From: Syngnathus acus
Taxonomy: Eukaryota; Chordata; Actinopteri; Syngnathiformes; Syngnathidae
Assembly (NCBI RefSeq): GCF_901709675.1
Contig: NC_051096.1
Span: 6,971,001-7,035,000, forward strand
Direction of reading: 5' to 3'
Length of the DNA: 64,000 bases
Below the pieces are notes generated by a model, which saw nothing but the letters and a program-made list of their open reading frames with translations, did not search any database and had not been told where the DNA came from. The position numbers were made by a program, and so were the translations under genes. Shown here one piece after another: positions 58,301 to 64,000 of the stretch. Positions within the stretch are counted from its first letter, which is position 1. Every line of letters begins with the position of its first letter.

Positions 58301-59229
58301 AAGTTAGGGTTTCAACCCAGGGTTTCATACTGAAGTTAGGGTTTGAAAGTAGGGTTTAAAGCTAGGGTTGGGGTTTCATACTGGAGTTAGGGTTTGAAAG
58401 TAGGGTTTAAAGCTAGGGTTAGGGTTTCATACTGGAGTTAGGATTTCAAAGTAGGGTTTAAAGCTAGGGTTAGGGTTCCAAACTAGGGTTTCATACTGGA
58501 GTTAGGGTTTGAAAGTAGGGTTTAAAGCTAGGGTTAGGGTTTCATACTGAAGTTAGGGTTTCAACCCAGTGTTTCATACTGAAGTTAGGGTTTGAAAGTA
58601 GGGTTTAAAGCTAGGGTTAGGGTTTCAACCCAGGGTTTCATACTGAAGTTAGGGTTTCAAAGTAGGGTTTAAAGCTAGGGTTAGGGTTCCAAACTAGGGT
58701 TTCATACTGGAGTTAGGGTTTGAAAGTAGGGTTTAAAGCTAGGGTTAGGGTTTCATACTGAAGTTAGGGTTTCAACTCAGGCTTTCATACTGAAGTTAGG
58801 GTTTGAAAGTAGGGTTTAAAGCTAGGGTTAGGGTTTCAACCCAGGGTTTCATACTGAAGTTAGGGTTTGAAAGTAGGGTTTAAAGCTAGGGTTAGGGTTC
58901 CAAACTAGGGTTTCATACTGGAGTTAGGGTTTGAAAGTAGGGTTTAAAGCTAGGGTTAGGGTTTCATACTGAAGTTAGGGTTTCAACTCAGGCTTTCATA
59001 CTGAAGTTAGGGTTTGAAAGTAGGGTTTAAAGCTAGGGTTAGGGTTTCAACCCAGGGTTTCATACTGAAGTTAGGGTTTCAAAGTAGGGTTTAAAGCTAG
59101 GGTTAGGGTTCCAAACTAGGGTTTCATACTGGAGTTAGGGTTTGAAAGTAGGGTTTAAAGCTAGGGTTAGGGTTTCATACTGAAGTTAGGGTTTCAACCC
59201 AGGGTTTCAAAGTAGGGTTTAAAGCTAGG
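55335..59229 (+). repeat. TTAGGG-like minisatellite, block B, with 211-bp higher-order repeat
   Basis: The 3.9-kb array has a 64-bp monomer. In order it holds TTTCAACCCAGGG, TTTCATACTGGAG (or GAAG), TTAGGGTTTCAAAG (or GAAAG), TAGGGTTTAAAGC and TAGGGTTAGGG. The variant GTTCCAAACTAGGG recurs at 58015, 58226, 58475, 58686, 58897 and 59108; four of these five steps are exactly 211 bases. Earlier steps include 211 and 275 (211 plus 64). An 88-bp foreign insertion sits at 57638-57725. The array fills the space between the med30 and ext1 3' ends. Confidence 0.95.
57638..57725 (+). mobile_element. 88-bp insertion resembling a LINE 3' tail inside block B
   Basis: The insert starts ACAAGGAATTTTACCGAAGT and contains GGCGAATAAATACTC and three TTGAATC-type units at its end. 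This is the look of a 3'-end fragment of a fish non-LTR retrotransposon with a short tandem tail. It splits the unit GTAGGGTTTA/AAGCTAGGG exactly. The spacing of the flanking GTTCC variants (57441 to 57740, 299 bases) equals 211 plus 88. Confidence 0.75.
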
Positions 59230-59304
59230 CTTTTTTAATTAAATAATTTTTATGAATTAAATGACCATGTATATAGTAAGTCTCTCTCGCTCGCTCGCTC
59301 TCTC

Positions 59305-59347
<43 letters not shown>

Positions 59348-61688
59348 AAGTCAGGCGAATGATGCAGGTATCGTCAAATGAGTTTATTTTATTATAAATC
59401 ATCCTTACAAAATCATCATTTGTCTATCTCATTTGTAACCTCTATAAAAGTCTTTACATAGTAGGAGGTGGGGAGAGGAGAAGGCATCAGGACAGCCACA
59501 CGCTCTGACCTCACACATCAGCTAAATCACGTGATCACGGCTGCGATGATAAATAATCCAAAACATGGTTGCGTCATGGTGTGCAAACACAATGATGGGT
59601 GGGTGGTTGGTTGGTTGTGTTGTGTTGACATGACAACAAACGCTCCTCGGCAGTGCAAGAACTCACGTTGACAAAAAAAAGGCACAAATGAAGATAAACG
59701 CCAATAGTCTGGCACATTATTCTTTTGATTTCTGGACACCCAAAGTAAAAGAAAAACAAAAGTCGACGACAATGAGGCAAACGTGCCACGTGCACAAACT
59801 TTGATGTTTACTGAATGTTTCCATCTGCTGCAGCTGCTTTTACAATTTGACTCCCGCCGAGAGCCAAGATGGCGTGCCCCGATCCAATTTTAGATCAATG
59901 GCGTATGTGATCGTCAAAGTTAAAAACCTCTGACAAATGTACAAGCGGGACTCCCATGGATGTTTCCCAGGCAAAACAAACAAAACAAACCAAAGCTGGG
60001 CGGTGTTATCGACGTGTGAACATAAAACTGAATAAATACTTTAACTCCCCTTAACAATGCAGGATCATCTGAACATAACACCTAAACAGTCCCGTTAACA
60101 AAAAAAATAAATATGTTCATGTACAGTGCAGGGAATTGTTGGCAAAGCTGTGGAATACGCACATTTTTGTGATGACAATTACTCAAACAATCAGGCATTG
60201 GAAGAAAGGCTCAATGTTGATTTAAGACAATGGGGAACAGATGCTAAAAAGTGCTATTGATGAACACTTTTGCGACAAAACAAATCACACGTTAAAAGCA
60301 ACAGGACAAGAGGGGGAAAAACACAATTTGAAAAAAAATAAAATAACAGGGCTTCTTTCATGATATGCAGTTGATTTGTTTGGATAGCAGAACATTTTAA
60401 TCTGTCAAGTCAAAATATCCACACCGGAAAAAAAAAGTCATATTAGTGTTAGAATAAAGTTATGGTTTAATTTTTAAGTGCCGCCCCATACTTTTCAACC
60501 CATTACAATAATGATGATTGCTGACCCATTTGATGTGTTTTTCCCATGACTTCAAATAAGAAAAGCTCCCATTTCCCTTTGCATTTGATGTGACATTTCC
60601 GATATTAGACTCAATATCACGCTATATATGGCACTGTTGCATATTCTAAAATAACAATGACAGTGAGTCACAGCTTTGCCTAACAGAAAGGCCACGAAAA
60701 GCACATTTCTTTCATTCAAAATGTCCGAGCGGTCTTCTGATCTTGTCGCTGGAAAGACCGGCTGCCAATTAAGGTGCAAACTGTTTGATGTTAACGTGAC
60801 AGCATTGTGTGGATGGATACATGCTGTTAATGCAATACATATGTGCATACATATGTACTATGGCTGGACAGAGGGGGCATTTTAAAGGGGCAACTAGGTG
60901 TCACAAACTAATACAGGTGGCGAAAATGTGCAATAAATAATTCTAAAGGCAGACCCGATGTCCAAAAATGGCACACCCAGGAAATGATGGTGATGGCTAA
61001 AAGACTAAAAAGGCCGGCAAGCAAGTTACACTCGAGGCCAACGAAGCAGGATGAAATGGCAATTTGGGTCAGAACATCCAGCATTTGCTTCATTTCATCA
61101 CAAAATGTTCATTTTGCTCATCTGCAAAGGACGGGGGGGAAAATGTACTCGGCTCAACTTACGATTGGGGACAGGATTCTCGGAATGAAACACATTAGTA
61201 AAAAAAAAAAAAAAAAAAAACAACAACAAAAAAACCCCCCCCCACAGGACTGAGAGCAGGATATGAGATTTCAGGCTTTCAATAGTGGCGAACATGAGGA
61301 AACATGATTTTTTTTTTTTTTAATCTGATCAGGATATACTGACCTCAATGTCCTTAAAATGAAAAATTAAAAAGTATGCCAACCCTCTCAGAGACAGCAG
61401 CTGATTTGTACAAAAATCAAATCAGGCGATAAAGCAGTGTTGGGGGTCGGGTTCGGGTACCAACAAGTCCAGCAATCGCGCCCCGATGCCATACGGATTG
61501 CTCGGAGTCACCTTGTAGGGATCCGCAAAAAAAAAGATTCTATCCAAACCACTGTTTTGTGTCTCCTTTCGTTTTCTTCTTCTGAACTCCCAAACATTTG
61601 TTCAGCAACACGGCGGCACGGCGTCATCGCCCCCCGCCCTCACGCCTCCCCCCAGGGTAGGGTCCCCCCCGAGGGGGTGCCGGTCCTG
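59230..61688 (-). other. Probable ext1 3' UTR and segment Y copy 2
   Basis: Next to block B, segment Y copy 2 (59227-59346) ends in a CT run. From about 59380 to the ext1 stop codon the sequence is not repetitive and lacks open frames of note. TTTATT at 59383-59388, AATAAA on the minus strand, is a good candidate poly(A) signal and would give a 3' UTR of about 2.3 kb. An A run at about 61200-61220 and a C run near 61236-61243 also lie here. Confidence 0.6.
59281..59346 (+). repeat. CT-rich microsatellite (second copy)
   Basis: About 66 bases of CT repeats with CGCTC interruptions end segment Y, second copy. Confidence 0.9.
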
Positions 61689-63049
61689 TCAGAGCCTCTC
61701 GATGTCCTTGTATTTCTTGCGAAGGATGGACACCTGGTCCTTGAACAGGACTGGATCCAGTCTCATCTGGGAGCGGACCAGCGGCATGGTGCCAAACCAG
61801 CTGGCAAACTTGTTCATGCACGTCTGCCGCTGAGCGAAGTGGTCCGGGTCGGCCCAGCGAGATGCCCTTGAAGACTTTGGGGGAAATGAAATTCAAATTA
61901 ATATTCAGCTCAACATGCATTTAATAAAAACATTCACATGCACAGCAGTGTTTCAGCCTTCCCAGTTTGTATTTGCTGAAATCAAAAGCTCTTTCAATCC
62001 AAAACATCTTAACGGGTCAACTTCCATTTGAACAGAAATGCATAGCAGCATTTGTGAGTTATTTGGGCAGCTTTCTAAGAGCTGCCACAAAAAACCTGCA
62101 GATGTTGCTGCCTCACCTGTCCCATCATTGTCTCCTTGTACTGTTTCTTCTGTGTGACTTTGATGGGTGGGAGCTTGGTGATGGCAGAGACCAGGAAGTT
62201 CATCAGGATGTCCTCGCAGTTGGCCAGCTGATCCACCATGGTCTTGAGACTGGAGGGCAGGTAGTTGGTGTACAGGTAGTGGTAATACCTGCAAGACACG
62301 CCAGGAACCAGACTCGTCCATCAAATGATTTTTTTTTTTAAATTAAATAGTATTTTCCGTCATAATGAGGTAACCATAATGACACTTAACGCTACCTGTG
62401 GTAAATGGCGGCGCCCGTCAGCACCATGGAGTAGTCATTGGTCCACTTGGAGGTGTAACCCCACCGCTCCTTGTTGCCGTCCCAAAAATGGCTACGCGCC
62501 GGATAGCCGACTATTCGCTCGGGAAAACTCTGCCACACGGTGAAGGCAAAGTCCACCTGGAGAAAAACCACAGATGACATTATAAACGTATGATAAGAAC
62601 TGCGTGTCAATTTTGTCAACACATTCTAAAAAAAATGATAACATAAAAGGAAGGCATGTTTTCCTTGGAACATTGAAAAGGTCATTTGAATGACAACAAA
62701 GACGTCATTTGTTATTCAAGAACATATGCGTTGATGTGACCTATGCAAGATTCGATTGACCAGATGGTTCTTCTTGCATATTGATTCATCCCATCACGCA
62801 TCATTGGGCTATTCGGAAACTTGACCATCTAAATCCTCAGCACAAAATTGACTTCCAACATCTAACTCCTTCTAAAACTGGAAAACAGGAAGAAAACCGA
62901 GAAGGCCACTGTGACCTTCAGTCGCCTGAACGGAAATCATTTGCAAGACGTCAACACACCTCTGTGGTGGACAACACCGTGTCTTCATCCAGGCTGAGGA
63001 CGGCATCGGTCACGATGGCCTCGTAGGGGAGGAAGCGGCTGCTCATCAC
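61689..63049 (-). CDS. ext1: Exostosin-1, C-terminal exons (partial, 5' part outside window)
   Basis: EXT1 pairs with EXT2 in the Golgi to polymerise heparan sulfate, adding GlcA and GlcNAc. The four last coding exons in transcript order are 63049-62960, 62556-62396, 62288-62117 and 61874-61689. They give 202 residues plus the stop, the C-terminal part of the GT64 domain (human residues about 545-746). Motifs are [76 protein letters not shown] and [15 protein letters not shown] at the end. The last acceptor lies before TCTTCAAGG, giving [15 protein letters not shown], nearly identical to human. ext1 is tail-to-tail with med30, as in human gene order. Earlier exons lie beyond the right edge. 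Confidence 0.97.
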
Positions 63050-63402
63050 CTGCGAAGTGAGACGTGGGGCAAAGTAAGGTCAACCATTTCGATAGATCAT
63101 CCAGGATTAGTGCTCTTTTTATTCAACCCATTGAAATCAATCAGCTGTTTCAATGAATCTAGAGGACACAAGTTGTGACATCACTAAGCAGATATTTTTT
63201 GCTGTACTGACAACAATAACAACAACGACGATGGAGTGCTGATACAGGCTTCCATTAGTGGATGCGGAGTCATCTTTCCCTTCTCAATCGATAAACACAG
63301 AAGCGACGCAAGAACATCCCACTTGAGTCCAACATTTGGTGCAAATGTTCATGTCTTCCCCCAGGAAGACTTCTCCAGCCAAAATATGAGGCAAACCTAC
63401 AA

Positions 63403-63893
63403 ACCCAGGGTGTCATACTGGAGTTAGGCTTTCAAAGTAGGGCTTAAAGCTAGGGTTAGGGTTCCAAAGTAGGGTTTCATACTGGAGTTAGGGTTTGAAA
63501 GTAGGGTTTAAAGCTAGGGTTAGTGTTTCATACTGGAGTTAGGGTTTCAAAGTAGGGTTTAAAGCTAGGGTTAGGGTTTCAACCCAGGGTTTCATACTGG
63601 AGTTAGGGTTTCAAAGTAGGGTTTAAAGCTAGGGTTAGGGTTTCAACCCAGGGTTTCATACTGGAGTTAGGGTTTCAAAGTAGGGTTTAAAGCTAGGGTT
63701 AGGGTTTCAACCCAGGGTTTCATACAGGAGTTAGGGTTTCAAAGTAGGGTTTAAAGCTAGGGTTAGGGTTTCAACCCAGGGTCATATACTGGAGTTAGGG
63801 TTTCAAAGTAGGGTTTAAAGCTAGGGTTAGGGTTTCAACCCAGGGTCATATACTGGAGTTAGGGTTTCAAAGTAGGGTTTCATACTGGAGTTA
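63403..63893 (+). repeat. TTAGGG-like minisatellite, block C (ext1 intron)
   Basis: About 490 bases of the same monomers as block B, mostly the 64-bp form with TTTCAACCCAGGG and TTTCAAAGTAGGG. Orientation is the same as blocks A and B. The edges degrade (CCCAGGGTGTCATACTGG on the left). Confidence 0.93.
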
Positions 63894-63894
63894 T

Positions 63895-63923
63895 CTGGGC
63901 CTCCGGGCCTCGAGTTTGATACC
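63895..63923 (+). repeat. Short hAT-like repeat fragment next to block C
   Basis: TGGGCCTCCGGGCCTCGAG followed by TTTGATACC resembles the fragment at 46136-46172. It abuts block C. Confidence 0.4.
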
Positions 63924-64000
63924 TGTTCACTACAGTGACATGCCATAATCCAATACTTTATATATACTGTATCATGAAAGTGATGGAGCCTTGTGGGTGG

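Larger units (their letters stand above)
63050..64000 (-). other. ext1 intron with minisatellite block C
   Basis: The region upstream of the first visible ext1 exon is intron to the window edge. It holds block C (63403-63893) and a short hAT-like fragment directly after it. No further ext1 exon is seen. Confidence 0.75.

Noticed and set aside
55335-59229. Block B as a true chromosome end.
   Set aside because: Genes flank it on both sides, the units are degenerate 64-bp derivatives, and only block A has clean TTAGGG hexamers.
55335-59229. CRISPR-like direct repeats.
   Set aside because: Units are contiguous with no unique spacers, the host is an animal and no cas gene is present.

Overview
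The window is nuclear DNA from a ray-finned fish. It carries many short GT-AG introns, vertebrate proteins close to their human counterparts, and fragments that look like fish interspersed repeats. Short introns and tight gene spacing suggest a compact percomorph genome, but the species cannot be told from the sequence. I recognise twelve protein-coding genes. Ten are complete and two run off the ends. No RNA gene, CRISPR array or virus-like gene was seen. Gene names rest on protein sequence recalled from known families plus gene order; no database was searched. Exon ends were chosen by hand from splice sites, with reading phase carried through every junction.

Left half (1-29.6 kb): a block equivalent to part of the human MHC class III region. 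It holds skiv2l (-, 3' end off the left edge), nelfe (+), zbtb12 (-), ehmt2/G9a (+), slc44a4 (+) and rnf5 (-). skiv2l/nelfe and zbtb12/ehmt2 are head-to-head pairs; nelfe/zbtb12 and slc44a4/rnf5 are tail-to-tail. The complement genes C2 and CFB, which lie between NELFE and ZBTB12 in human, are absent.

Middle (29.6-54.4 kb): a block equivalent to human 8q24. It holds utp23 (+, head-to-head with rnf5), an aard-like gene (+), a second related gene in the opposite direction (-), slc30a8/ZnT8 (+) and med30 (+). RAD21, which sits beside UTP23 in human, is absent. The last med30 intron is about 11 kb, very long for this locus.

Right end (54.4-64 kb): the last four coding exons of ext1 (-) and its probable 3' UTR. 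Around the med30/ext1 tail-to-tail junction lies a TTAGGG-like minisatellite in three blocks: in the last med30 intron, between the genes (about 3.9 kb), and in an ext1 intron. The central block has a 64-bp monomer, a 211-bp higher-order period and one 88-bp insertion resembling a LINE 3' tail. It sits inside one copy of a small tandem duplication. This array is the most unusual structure in the window.

The genes do not form one pathway. They cover RNA decay (skiv2l), Pol II pausing (nelfe), transcriptional repression and H3K9 methylation (zbtb12, ehmt2), solute transport (slc44a4, slc30a8), ER-associated degradation (rnf5), 18S rRNA processing (utp23), Mediator (med30) and heparan sulfate synthesis (ext1).
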